Part shown: one piece after another, positions 22,760-31,862 of the stretch
Layout of the letters: every line of letters begins with the position of its first letter
How positions within the stretch are numbered: position 1 is the stretch's first letter
From: an uncultured Porphyromonadaceae bacterium
Lineage (GTDB): Bacteria; Bacteroidota; Bacteroidia; Bacteroidales; Muribaculaceae
Direction: 5' to 3'
Length of the DNA: 64,000 nucleotides
Assembly (NCBI GenBank): GCA_947175295.1
Contig: CAMWMK010000005.1
Location: 1 to 64,000, forward strand
The notes under the pieces: model-generated
Seen by the model: the letters and a program-made list of their open reading frames with translations, nothing else
Told to the model about the DNA's origin: nothing
The model's database searches: none
Program-made: the position numbers and the translations under genes

Positions 22760-23965
22760 ATGAAACAAAAATTTCGTACATATTCATATAAAGTATGTGT
22801 GGTTTTGTTGGGTGTTATTTCTCTATTCAGTTGTATAAAAGGAAATAAGATAGAGGTCAGTTCTAACCCCGTTGATGTAGAGGTGCCTTCGAAAAAGCCA
22901 TCAGTCAATATTTTCATTGAGAATTCTGGTAGCATGGATGGGTATATGTGCGATGGTTCTCAATTGAAGGATGCTGTATATGATTACGTAAGTGAACTGA
23001 ATCGGTATACTGATACAACAAGATTGTATTATGTCAATAGCAAAATTATTATGTATAATGATAACTTGACATCTTATATAAAGGATTTAAATCCAGTATC
23101 ATTCCGAAAAGCTGGAGGTAATACTGCAAACACTGATTTAGGTACCATAATAGCCTCTGTGCTTGAAACTGTCAATGATACAACAATCTCTATATTTGTA
23201 TCAGATTGCATCTTAGACTTACCAGAAAAAGATGCTCAAAAGTTTCTAACAAACTGTGAGATTCGTATCAAGGACGAGGTAATAAACGCTCAAAAGAGAG
23301 TGCCTGATTTAGGTGTTGAAATATTAGAATTATCATCTGACTTCAATGGCAAATATTTCTATCCGAATGGTTCAGTTGAAATTCTTAAAGATGTACAGCG
23401 TCCTTATTATATATGGATTTTTGGTAATAAGAACTATTTAGCCAAGCTTAATGCGGCAATACCGTTTTCGCAGCTGGCAAAGTACGATCTAAGAGGAATA
23501 GTTGCGTTTACCAATCAATCTAATGTGCCATTTGATATTTACAACAATGCCCTTACAAGTAAAACCATAATTCCGGCACACGGAGATTATCATATTATCA
23601 TTCAAGCAGATTTTAGTACAACCCTGCAACCTGATGGAATAGTACAAGATAAGAGGAATTATTCTTTCAATAATTCTAATTTAATTGTGGATGGTATCTA
23701 TCCAATCACAGATTCCAAAAGCAAGTATTCGCATTATATTAAATTTACAATTCCTAAGGGTACCAATATAGCTCAGGATTGCCTAACATTTAATTCCCCA
23801 AAGATGCCCTCGTGGGTTTCTGAATCTAATGATGACACCGGAGCAAACATTCATGAGAATACTAATAAAACTACTGGTATAAAATATCTTATTCAAGGTG
23901 TTGCTGACGCCTATAAAAATGAGAAAGTAAGCACAACTTTTAATTTTAACATTAAACGTAAATAG
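22760..23965 (+). CDS. vWA-domain lipoprotein (gene 1 of the tubulin/actin/motor operon)
   Basis: About 401 residues from the ATG at 22760, where the signal peptide begins (MKQKFRTYSYKVCVVLLGV) with lipobox LFSC (Cys about 25). From residue 48 it has a von Willebrand A fold: a MIDAS-like loop IENSGSM (Glu54 replaces the usual first Asp, Ser56, Ser58), NTANTDLG supplying the Thr (122/125), and Asp149 in FVSDCILDL. The C-terminal half is beta-rich without known domain. As a lipoprotein it sits in the envelope; vWA domains usually bind a protein partner through a metal ion. It is the first gene and only 3 bp separate it from the next. Function in the system: probable sensor or adaptor at the membrane (inference). 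Confidence 0.8.
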   Translation: MKQKFRTYSYKVCVVLLGVISLFSCIKGNKIEVSSNPVDVEVPSKKPSVNIFIENSGSMDGYMCDGSQLKDAVYDYVSELNRYTDTTRLYYVNSKIIMYNDNLTSYIKDLNPVSFRKAGGNTANTDLGTIIASVLETVNDTTISIFVSDCILDLPEKDAQKFLTNCEIRIKDEVINAQKRVPDLGVEILELSSDFNGKYFYPNGSVEILKDVQRPYYIWIFGNKNYLAKLNAAIPFSQLAKYDLRGIVAFTNQSNVPFDIYNNALTSKTIIPAHGDYHIIIQADFSTTLQPDGIVQDKRNYSFNNSNLIVDGIYPITDSKSKYSHYIKFTIPKGTNIAQDCLTFNSPKMPSWVSESNDDTGANIHENTNKTTGIKYLIQGVADAYKNEKVSTTFNFNIKRK

Positions 23966-23968
23966 CAT

Positions 23969-24427
23969 ATGGGTCAGTTCTTCGGAAGTATCTATTGTTG
24001 GTTTGAAGACTTTTTTGGTCTCGGACTTGCAGATTACTTGTGGGGGGTAGCATCACCTATGTCCCCTAATAATTCCTTCATTGGGATTGGATTTTCAATG
24101 TTTGGTATAAGCCTTGCAATGGTATTAGTCTTTTACTACGTTGTAAATCATCCTCGTTTAGACAACTGGTGGGGATGGCTAATATTTTTAGGCATAAATG
24201 CTGTCATAAACTTTATTGTGGGTTGGCAGTGGGTTCTAAAGGATTACTATGATAACAAGATGGTTGGAATTGACCCGTCAACGAATTTGCAAGTACCCCT
24301 AAACATAGGGGAATCTGAGATTCTTTGTTTTGGTGTATCCAATATGATTCTTTCCATACTCGTATTTATAATTTTCTCCTTCATATTCAAATGGTGGAGT
24401 TCAAACTGTTCAAGAGCACCGTTCTAA
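23969..24427 (+). CDS. Small polytopic membrane protein (operon gene 2)
   Basis: 152 residues with three clear hydrophobic segments: FIGIGFSMFGISLAMVLVFYYV, WWGWLIFLGINAVINFIVGW and ILCFGVSNMILSILVFIIFSFIF, plus an aromatic N-terminal stretch (FFGSIYCWFEDFFGLGLADYLW) that may lie in the interface. No recognised family. Tight spacing on both sides (3 and 4 bp) shows it belongs to the system. It may be the membrane receptor for the tubulin-like protein (inference only). Confidence 0.75.
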   Translation: MGQFFGSIYCWFEDFFGLGLADYLWGVASPMSPNNSFIGIGFSMFGISLAMVLVFYYVVNHPRLDNWWGWLIFLGINAVINFIVGWQWVLKDYYDNKMVGIDPSTNLQVPLNIGESEILCFGVSNMILSILVFIIFSFIFKWWSSNCSRAPF

Positions 24428-24431
24428 AACT

Positions 24432-25826
24432 ATGTCTAAATTATTTGTATTCGGTATTGGAGGCACGGGATCTCGTGTATTGAGATCATTAACAATGATG
24501 TTAGCTTCGGGGGTCAAGGCCGGAGTTGACGAGGTTGTGCCGATTATAATAGATCCTGACACTTCAAATGCAGATTTGACACGGACAGTAAGTTTGCTTA
24601 ACAAGTATTCCGCAATACGTAGTAATCTACAATTCAGTGCCGATAATGAAAGTCTCTTTTTCCGCACTGAAATAAAACAGATATTACCAAATTATACTCT
24701 TCTAATCAATGATACTGATGATAAGTCCTTTCAACAGTTCATTGACTATGCCTCCATGTCAAAGGCTAATCAATCTTTGACTAAGATGCTTTTCTCGGAT
24801 AAGAATTTACAATCATCAATGGAGGTTGGATTCAAGGGAAATCCGAATATAGGAAGTGTTGTTCTAAATCAAATTGCACACTCCTCAGACTTCGAAACAT
24901 TTGCTAATGATTTCAGTGACGGTGATCGGATATTTATCATTAGTTCAATATTTGGTGGCACAGGTGCAAGTGGTTTCCCTTTATTGTTAAAAACGCTGCG
25001 CACAGGTAGTGGTTTTGCAAATCACGATATAATTAATCGTGCAATAATTGGAGCGATTACCATACTGCCATATTTTAAGCTAAAACAAGATGAGGATAGT
25101 GAAATAGATTCATCTACATTTATATCCAAGACAAAATCAGCGCTTGCCTACTATGAGAGCAACATTAGTAAGAATGGTTCTATAGATGCGTTATATTATC
25201 TTGCGGATGATGTAGCAAAGACCTATGAGAACCATGAAGGAGGATCGTCTCAACAAAATGATGCACACTTAATAGAATTTCTTGGAGCGACTGCAATTAT
25301 TGACTTTTCTAATAGTAACTATATGGGGACTTCTAATATGGAACTGGGTATTAAGGATGGTGCAGATACAGTATCGTTCAACTCGTTCTATAATAGGATG
25401 CGAAATATGCTCTATAATCCTATGGTACAGTTTACAATAATGGCGAATGCGCTCACACATAAAGTTAGTATGTATAGATCGAATTCCTTTAACGCGAATA
25501 AGGGTAATTTCGAAGACTTATATAATGGTATGTTTTTCAATGACCTTACCGATTTCTTCCGCAAATATCACGAGTGGTTGACAGAAATGCGCGAGAATAA
25601 GCGTTCATTATATCTATTTAACCTCTCTTGCGGAGATAAACCATTCGATCTAGTTGAAGGAGTGAAGCCCAAAAGAATCCTAAGCAAATTTTCAGACTAT
25701 AATCTTGTTACTGATCGGCTTAATTCCGCAATTCGCAATTGTAAGAGCAATGGCAAGGAGAATAAATTCCTTGAAATGTTCTATCTTGGCACTCAGAAAC
25801 TTGTAAAAGAAAAGTTAAGCAACTAA
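24432..25826 (+). CDS. Tubulin/FtsZ-like GTPase (operon gene 3)
   Basis: 464 residues. The N-terminus MSKLFVFGIGGTGSRVLRSL holds the glycine-rich first loop (G8-G14) of the tubulin/FtsZ fold, and FIISSIFGGTGASGFPLLL (GGTGASG at 175-181) is the T4 tubulin signature (GGGTG[S/T]G). The asparagine/aspartate region after strand 2 (IIIDPDTSNADLTRTV) fits nucleotide binding. Length and motifs point to the Tubulin_2 family (PF13809, from memory), distinct from cell-division FtsZ. Relatives have been described in bacterial operons with proposed membrane-remodelling roles. Whether it polymerises is unknown. Soluble, cytoplasmic; 5 bp before gene 4. Confidence 0.85.
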   Translation: MSKLFVFGIGGTGSRVLRSLTMMLASGVKAGVDEVVPIIIDPDTSNADLTRTVSLLNKYSAIRSNLQFSADNESLFFRTEIKQILPNYTLLINDTDDKSFQQFIDYASMSKANQSLTKMLFSDKNLQSSMEVGFKGNPNIGSVVLNQIAHSSDFETFANDFSDGDRIFIISSIFGGTGASGFPLLLKTLRTGSGFANHDIINRAIIGAITILPYFKLKQDEDSEIDSSTFISKTKSALAYYESNISKNGSIDALYYLADDVAKTYENHEGGSSQQNDAHLIEFLGATAIIDFSNSNYMGTSNMELGIKDGADTVSFNSFYNRMRNMLYNPMVQFTIMANALTHKVSMYRSNSFNANKGNFEDLYNGMFFNDLTDFFRKYHEWLTEMRENKRSLYLFNLSCGDKPFDLVEGVKPKRILSKFSDYNLVTDRLNSAIRNCKSNGKENKFLEMFYLGTQKLVKEKLSN

Positions 25827-25831
25827 ACATT

Positions 25832-28800
25832 ATGTCAAAAATATTTAGATTATACAAGGAAGGTTCATCTACATATGAGGACTGGAATAGTAGTCCGGCT
25901 TTCCCCTATAACTCTGCAAGTCGTGATACAATAGAAGACCCTGACGGAGCATCTGCGCGTCATGAGATTACTTCTATTCCTTCGCCATTTGCTCGCATTG
26001 ATCTTATAAAGACAGCCTTTAAGGAAGTTTGTAAGCCTGACAAGAAGAATAGAAAGATTGAGTTGGATGGTAATACCATTTTCCACAAAATGGTTTCAGA
26101 TACCCTTGATGTGGCAGAAATATTTTTCAATCTTGATAAATATATTGGTAAGATTGAGGTGATTAAGTGGGATCCATCCTTGATGTTAACAGAATTAGAG
26201 CAGTCATATAGCACAGGACACCGTTATTTGGCGGATGCTCTTAAAAAGTATATGAAGTCAGATGCAAGGACCTACAACTTTGATAAGTTGAAGAATATCT
26301 ATCTTTTGAATTATGTCGAAGGTCCAGATGAGCTGAATATAATTGGTGCGACATCACCGGCTACATTATTTTTCAGTAATGCCAATGATTTGAGTTATGT
26401 CAACGATATATTCTTTGGCCAGGATAAACCCTTTGATAGTGAGTATCAGCCACTCTACAAGAGGGACTTTGAATTTGTGAAATACTTATTCGCTTTAAGA
26501 AAAAGTATACATAATTTTGCGGGGCTTTTCCCGGAAGTAGAGACTTATATGAATGCGACCTATAAGGCGGTAGAGGATCAAATGAAGAAGAAGGAACTCA
26601 ATAACGTAACTTCTGTTATTTTGGATGATTTTGAATCCATAGAGGTTAAGGATCTTCAGCAGAATGATCTTGTGGAGGTGTTAGGGTATACTCTCTACAA
26701 GAAGTCTCATCGTCCCATGTTAACTACATGCGAATTTATAATCAAGTCCTCTAAACAGAGTGAGAATCTACCATTGGTTTTACCTGTAGAGGCTGGAAAT
26801 CGTTATAGCCAATTACAGTATACTACTGACAAATGGGGTAATACCAATCGAGCAAGTTATAAGGAGAACGAGTCTGACCTGTCAAAGCGAAAGTTGCCTT
26901 TTGATGGTTCGGTTCATCCTTATCTCACCATAGGTGATTTTCTTGAGGATACAATTATTAGAGTACCCCATACTCTCAACACTGTGAATTACTTCGACGC
27001 TCATATTAAAATAGAAAAACCGGAACTTGCGTTCTTGCTGCCTATTAAACCATTGCTTTTCAGATATTTTTCTATTGAAGAGTTCCGCGGAAAGATGCCT
27101 GATGGAAAACCCATGGTAAAAATGAAGCTACTCGCAGGAGACTCCGTCCACATAACACTTCGTATTCCTATCAAAGGAGATGGGAAGATTTCATATGTTG
27201 AATATTCACGTGTGTATTACAATAATAGTTCGGTTGACATCCAGAATAATCAAGGTAACATAGCTGAGTTGAGGTTTACAGGGTTTATAATGCCACAGGT
27301 CCAGTTTAAGGACGAAGTGGATGCTCTATATAATGTTTCTTGTGTGCAATCGTCTAACTCGAAAATTGAGTTTGTATTCTATAAGAATGCAGAAAGATTA
27401 AATTTGCCTTCCAAGATCAGTAGGAATAAGGATCAAGAAATTCTCCTTAGGGCAGATAATTATCTTGTAAAAGGAAAGAACTTTGATTTTATTCAAGTGC
27501 GTAATAATACTTACATGGGTATTTTGGTACCGATTTTTGAGAATCAATGCAATATAGATATTTTTGAATTTGCAGTTGATCTCGGTACATCTAATACCCA
27601 TATAGAATACCGAAAAGGTAACGAGTCTCCAAAAGTATTTTCTTTCACTCATAAAGATCGTCAGCTTTGTGAGATGTTTATCCCTCACAAGAATGAATTT
27701 GGTTATATAGAGGACCTGCAGGCAGAGTCTGAACTTATTGAGAAGGATTTCATTCCTGCAGAGGTTGGAAATGGAGACTATAAGTTTCCAACACGTACGG
27801 TCCTTTCATGTTCTAAATCTGTTGATTGGACTAAAAGGATAGATCCATTCACTTTAGTTAATCTTCCGTTTACTTACGACAAACGGGCTGATCTTCCATA
27901 CAATAACCTGAAATATAACATCAAGTGGGGTAATGGAGAGGATCTTCGTATAATGGAATCATATGTTCGTACTCTGATGCTAATGATTCGCAACAAAGTT
28001 CTTCAAAACAATGGAGATTTAACTAAGACAAAGATTACATGGTTCTATCCAATAAGTATGCCTCCGAAGCGTCTTCGCTATCTTAAAACAACTTGGGATG
28101 CAGCGTATAGAGAGTACTTTGGTGATGGAAGTACAAATAGTATGACGGAATCTTATGCTCCAATACAGTATTTCTTCCAACGTTATTCCACTGCGACCAG
28201 CTTGGTCAATGTTGATATCGGTGGTGGTACTACTGACATAGCTTTTGCAAAAGATAAGGTTATAACTCATGTAACGTCTTTCCGTTTTGCTTCAAATGCT
28301 CTTTTTGAAAATTCTTTCTCAAATTTGGATGAGCAAAATGGTATTGTGGACTATCATAAGGGAAATATCCTGCGATTGCTGGAAGAAAAGAATCTCTCAG
28401 AATTGATACGAGTGTTCAATAGTACTAATAATTCACGTCCATCAAACATGGCTTCGTTCTTATTTACACTTAGAGATAATACTCTTCCTAAAGTGGCGAA
28501 TATTGATGAAAAGTATGTGGACTTCAACTATATATTACAGGAAGATGAAGACTTTAAGATAGTCTTTATTGTATTCTATACGTCGATAATCTATCATATA
28601 GCTCAGATTACGAAATCATTGGGTCTGGAGGTGCCTCGACACATTTCATTCAGTGGAAATGGAAGCAAGGTTATTCGAGTTATCACGACTGACACTAAGA
28701 TTCTAGCAAAATATACCAAGTTGATTTTTGAGAAGGTTCTTGATAGACCATATGGCAAGGAACTGGAGCTTTTAGGCTTAGACAAGGATTCAAATCCAAA

Positions 28801-29221
28801 AGACTCAACTTGTAAGGGAGGTATAGTAGGTGTTGAAGATGAAGATTGCGGAGATAAGGCTATTATATTCAAAAGTGATGGTTCCGGTGTTATCAGTAAT
28901 AATGATACATATTCTTCAATATCTGATGAGTATAAAGTAAATACTATCAAGGCTGTAGAGCAATTCTTTAGATTCGTCTTTGAGGAGATGAACAGTGTTT
29001 TTAACTTTGACAAGTATTTCGGAGTCAATGCCTCATCATTTATCTTGGCGAAGGAGGCGGCTACGAAGGATCTCACGACCTTTCTTGATAAGGGCATAAT
29101 CCAACGTAGAGAAGAAACAGAAGCAGACGACGTTATAGAAGAAACCTTTTTCTTCTACCCTATTAAGGGAGCTCTTCAGGCTATGTCAGATGCAATCTTT
29201 AACTCATTAAGAAATCAGTAA
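25832..29221 (+). CDS. 1129-aa protein with C-terminal actin/Hsp70-type ATPase (operon gene 4)
   Basis: Residues 1 to about 570 have no domain I can name; they begin KIFRLYKEGSSTYEDWNSSP and contain IPSPFARIDLIKTAF, helical regions and a beta-rich part from about 290. The ATPase module starts at about 575: phosphate-1 motif FAVDLGTSNTHIEY (Asp583), phosphate-2 motif NVDIGGGTTDIAF (Asp795) and adenosine motif HISFSGNGSKVI (about 937-948) are all present in correct order, as in actin, Hsp70, FtsA and the SrfB family. So it should bind and hydrolyse ATP. No membrane segment, therefore cytoplasmic, and a likely partner for the tubulin-like protein encoded 5 bp upstream. Largest gene of the system. 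The combination of a large private N-terminus with an actin fold is unusual. Confidence 0.85.
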   Translation: MSKIFRLYKEGSSTYEDWNSSPAFPYNSASRDTIEDPDGASARHEITSIPSPFARIDLIKTAFKEVCKPDKKNRKIELDGNTIFHKMVSDTLDVAEIFFNLDKYIGKIEVIKWDPSLMLTELEQSYSTGHRYLADALKKYMKSDARTYNFDKLKNIYLLNYVEGPDELNIIGATSPATLFFSNANDLSYVNDIFFGQDKPFDSEYQPLYKRDFEFVKYLFALRKSIHNFAGLFPEVETYMNATYKAVEDQMKKKELNNVTSVILDDFESIEVKDLQQNDLVEVLGYTLYKKSHRPMLTTCEFIIKSSKQSENLPLVLPVEAGNRYSQLQYTTDKWGNTNRASYKENESDLSKRKLPFDGSVHPYLTIGDFLEDTIIRVPHTLNTVNYFDAHIKIEKPELAFLLPIKPLLFRYFSIEEFRGKMPDGKPMVKMKLLAGDSVHITLRIPIKGDGKISYVEYSRVYYNNSSVDIQNNQGNIAELRFTGFIMPQVQFKDEVDALYNVSCVQSSNSKIEFVFYKNAERLNLPSKISRNKDQEILLRADNYLVKGKNFDFIQVRNNTYMGILVPIFENQCNIDIFEFAVDLGTSNTHIEYRKGNESPKVFSFTHKDRQLCEMFIPHKNEFGYIEDLQAESELIEKDFIPAEVGNGDYKFPTRTVLSCSKSVDWTKRIDPFTLVNLPFTYDKRADLPYNNLKYNIKWGNGEDLRIMESYVRTLMLMIRNKVLQNNGDLTKTKITWFYPISMPPKRLRYLKTTWDAAYREYFGDGSTNSMTESYAPIQYFFQRYSTATSLVNVDIGGGTTDIAFAKDKVITHVTSFRFASNALFENSFSNLDEQNGIVDYHKGNILRLLEEKNLSELIRVFNSTNNSRPSNMASFLFTLRDNTLPKVANIDEKYVDFNYILQEDEDFKIVFIVFYTSIIYHIAQITKSLGLEVPRHISFSGNGSKVIRVITTDTKILAKYTKLIFEKVLDRPYGKELELLGLDKDSNPKDSTCKGGIVGVEDEDCGDKAIIFKSDGSGVISNNDTYSSISDEYKVNTIKAVEQFFRFVFEEMNSVFNFDKYFGVNASSFILAKEAATKDLTTFLDKGIIQRREETEADDVIEETFFFYPIKGALQAMSDAIFNSLRNQ

Positions 29222-30147
29222 TGATGAAGTCATTAAAGTCAATCATAGCATTTGTCATTCTTCTAATCGGAGGAATGGTAGTCGGGTGTGATCGTGGTAC
29301 TGCGTTAGAACATGGACATACTGATCAAGATAAAGTAGAAAAAACTGATATAACTTACACCACCGCACCCAATTTGATTTCTTCAGAAGAAGAAAAAGTA
29401 GTATTGGATTCAATCAATCGAATTAATATTCAATTGACAGATTTGAATAATAAAATTAGTCAACAGGAAGATGTTATTAGGAACAATACTAGAATTTCAG
29501 TAATAGCAATATTGGTTACATTGGGTATCGCGATTATGTCACTGATAATTGCAATTTCAGCTTTTGTTAAAGCTAAGGGTGCAATTGCACGTTCTGGGAG
29601 ACATCGGAAAGAAATAGATGAACTTAAACGTTCATTGTCAGAATTAGAAGCTCGCGTTGTAAATACTCTAAGGAATCGTGGAGTTTCAGATTATGGAATC
29701 CAAAGCATAGAATACTCGAAATTGTCTTCTCGTATATGTAGAATTGAGAATCAACTACAGCATCAATATCAACCGATAAGATCCGGTCATGGAGTTAATG
29801 ATGCAATAGTTGATCAGCAGACACCATCGTATGAGGAGCATGGATATTTTGGGCTTCCATCTAAAATATCTGAAACTCAAGCCTATTTCGTACGTTTAGA
29901 ATCATTTCGTAATCCGGATGCTCGTTTTGAGGTTAATGTGAAAAATGGGATGGCTTCTTTCAAACCATTGGAAGGAATGCGGTACCTCAATGATCTAAGA
30001 GGTAGCGATGCAATCAAAATGTCACTTGAAATACAAGGTGATACACCTTCTATAGTAACCCAAATGACATTAATTAATCCTGGAGAGGCTAAATTGGAAA
30101 ATGGGCGTTGGGTAATAACTAAAAAAGTAATAATTAGATTATCCTAA
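29221..30147 (+). CDS. Coiled-coil membrane/lipoprotein-like protein (operon gene 5)
   Basis: 308 residues. N-terminal signal with GGMVVGC (Cys about 21) suggests a lipoprotein. A predicted coiled coil (SINRINIQLTDLNNKISQQED) precedes a membrane helix ISVIAILVTLGIAIMSLIIAISAFV (about 92-116), and a second coiled coil (RKEIDELKRSLSELEARVVN) follows, then a small C-terminal beta domain (about 215-305). The topology would be an envelope strut crossing the inner membrane. The start codon overlaps the last base of gene 4 (TAATG). No family recognised. Confidence 0.75.
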   Translation: MMKSLKSIIAFVILLIGGMVVGCDRGTALEHGHTDQDKVEKTDITYTTAPNLISSEEEKVVLDSINRINIQLTDLNNKISQQEDVIRNNTRISVIAILVTLGIAIMSLIIAISAFVKAKGAIARSGRHRKEIDELKRSLSELEARVVNTLRNRGVSDYGIQSIEYSKLSSRICRIENQLQHQYQPIRSGHGVNDAIVDQQTPSYEEHGYFGLPSKISETQAYFVRLESFRNPDARFEVNVKNGMASFKPLEGMRYLNDLRGSDAIKMSLEIQGDTPSIVTQMTLINPGEAKLENGRWVITKKVIIRLS

Positions 30148-30156
30148 AAAACAATC

Positions 30157-31851
30157 ATGCATACATTAGTACCAATTATTATTGCAGTAATTATTTGTAT
30201 CCAGATTTTCTTTTTTGTAAAGAATCTGATACGAATGAACCAGTTCAGTGCAATCTTTTCAAAAGAACATTCATGGCGTCTTCGTCACAATAAAGAAACT
30301 AAGCTCGTTGATGGAGTCCATGGTGAAGGAAATGCTATTTTTGAGTCAATCGTTAACTCAATCAATAAGTACTTAGGAAATAATTCCGGATCAGTTATTG
30401 ATTTTGGACTACTCAAAGATGCTGTTGATCGTCATTGTGATTCCATTGAAAACGATATTGCAACGCAAACGCCAATACCTTTATATTGGGGATTAGCAGG
30501 TACTATGGCTGGAGTTATCTTGGGCCTTTGGGACCTTTTGGATTCCAATGCAATTATGACCCTCATGGGGAGTGGTTCAGGTCAGATTGCAGCAAGCGCG
30601 CAAAACGCAGCTAAAGGTATTGATGCTCTTTTAAGCGGTGTTGCCTGGGCTATGGGAGCATCAATTTGTGGTATCATTCTTACAACAATAAACTCAATTC
30701 TGTTCAAGAGCTGTAAACTTAAAGAAGAGAATGGCAAAAATTCGTTTCTTGCGTGGATGCAATCAGAACTTCTTCCGGAATTGCCCTCCGATACATCCCA
30801 AGCATTAAATAATCTTGTCAAGAATCTGAATAAGTTTAACAATACTTTCAAGGAGAATACTTCCAACCTTGGTAATGCTCTAAATGCTGTTAATCAATCA
30901 TACGCAATACAAGCTGATATAATTAAAGCCGTCCATGATATGGATGTTATGAAGATGGCTAAGGCAAATGTGCGTGTTCTTCAGGAACTTAAAGAATGTA
31001 CTGATAAACTCGAAGACTTCAATAAATACCTTGTAGATATTGAAGGATATACTGATGCTATTCATCGTTTTGAGAGTCAATTCGGTGAACAGGCGGATAG
31101 GCTTCATATTCTTGAAGAAATTAGAGATTTCTTCCGTCGTCATAAGAGTGAAATTGCAAAGACAACCGCAGATGCAGATAAGACACTTCAAGAATCGTTA
31201 GAGAATATCAAAGAATCTACTTCCGAGAATGTCAATGAAATGCAGAAGCGTTTCATTGAACAAAGCGATCATTTCAAGAATATACTTGAAGAAGAAAAAG
31301 AGGCCTTTGAACGGTTCATGACACAAATGAATGCTCAGTTCAGTGCCCAGATGTCTCGTATGCCTCAGATGGCAAAACAGCTTGAGGAGATTTCTTCAAT
31401 TCCTGTACGTTTGGATAAGCTTATTGATAAGATAGAAAGTTCAAATGCAAGATTAGCCTCAGATATATCCCACTCCCTTACACAAATGACTCAATCTATA
31501 AGAGAGTCTCAGAACTATCGTGGGGTTGCTGCGAATGGGGAGGTCGTAGTAGCTCCTTCTTCTATTCCCAGCTGGATGAAGTATACCGGAGTTATTAGCA
31601 TTGTCGTTATCGCATTGGCGTGTATCTTCAATGTTGTGACTTATTTCTTTCCATTAGATACATTCTTTGGTACGACTGCATCTCCTTCTACTGTAATTGT
31701 TAATGACGAGAAACCAAATGTAGCAGAGACGGATGAGAAAGCTAAGGTAATTGAAGTGAAGGAAACACAATCACAAGGTACTCAATCAGAATCTTCAACG
31801 AAGAAAATAGGGAATAATGTAGATCCTGATAAGCAATATTCAGTAAAATAA
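30157..31851 (+). CDS. MotA/TolQ/ExbB (ZorA-like) ion-channel subunit with long coiled-coil tail (operon gene 6)
   Basis: 564 residues. TM1 at about 2-24, then a cytoplasmic region, TM2 at about 105-128 (PLYWGLAGTMAGVILGLWDLL) and TM3 at about 154-182 (GIDALLSGVAWAMGASICGI), which together are the core of the MotA/TolQ/ExbB proton-channel family. A long coiled coil follows (about 215-460: KTTADADKTLQESLENIKES, SEN..MQKRFIEQSDHFKNIL). Unlike ZorA, it ends with a further TM (about 475-497, GVISIVVIALACIFNVVTYFF) and a Ser/Lys-rich tail. ZorA of Zorya uses a MotA core plus a long intracellular tail to carry a signal from motor rotation; the same architecture suggests a force- or signal-transmitting motor here (inference). 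Confidence 0.85.
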   Translation: MHTLVPIIIAVIICIQIFFFVKNLIRMNQFSAIFSKEHSWRLRHNKETKLVDGVHGEGNAIFESIVNSINKYLGNNSGSVIDFGLLKDAVDRHCDSIENDIATQTPIPLYWGLAGTMAGVILGLWDLLDSNAIMTLMGSGSGQIAASAQNAAKGIDALLSGVAWAMGASICGIILTTINSILFKSCKLKEENGKNSFLAWMQSELLPELPSDTSQALNNLVKNLNKFNNTFKENTSNLGNALNAVNQSYAIQADIIKAVHDMDVMKMAKANVRVLQELKECTDKLEDFNKYLVDIEGYTDAIHRFESQFGEQADRLHILEEIRDFFRRHKSEIAKTTADADKTLQESLENIKESTSENVNEMQKRFIEQSDHFKNILEEEKEAFERFMTQMNAQFSAQMSRMPQMAKQLEEISSIPVRLDKLIDKIESSNARLASDISHSLTQMTQSIRESQNYRGVAANGEVVVAPSSIPSWMKYTGVISIVVIALACIFNVVTYFFPLDTFFGTTASPSTVIVNDEKPNVAETDEKAKVIEVKETQSQGTQSESSTKKIGNNVDPDKQYSVK

Positions 31852-31862
31852 GAGAATAGCAT

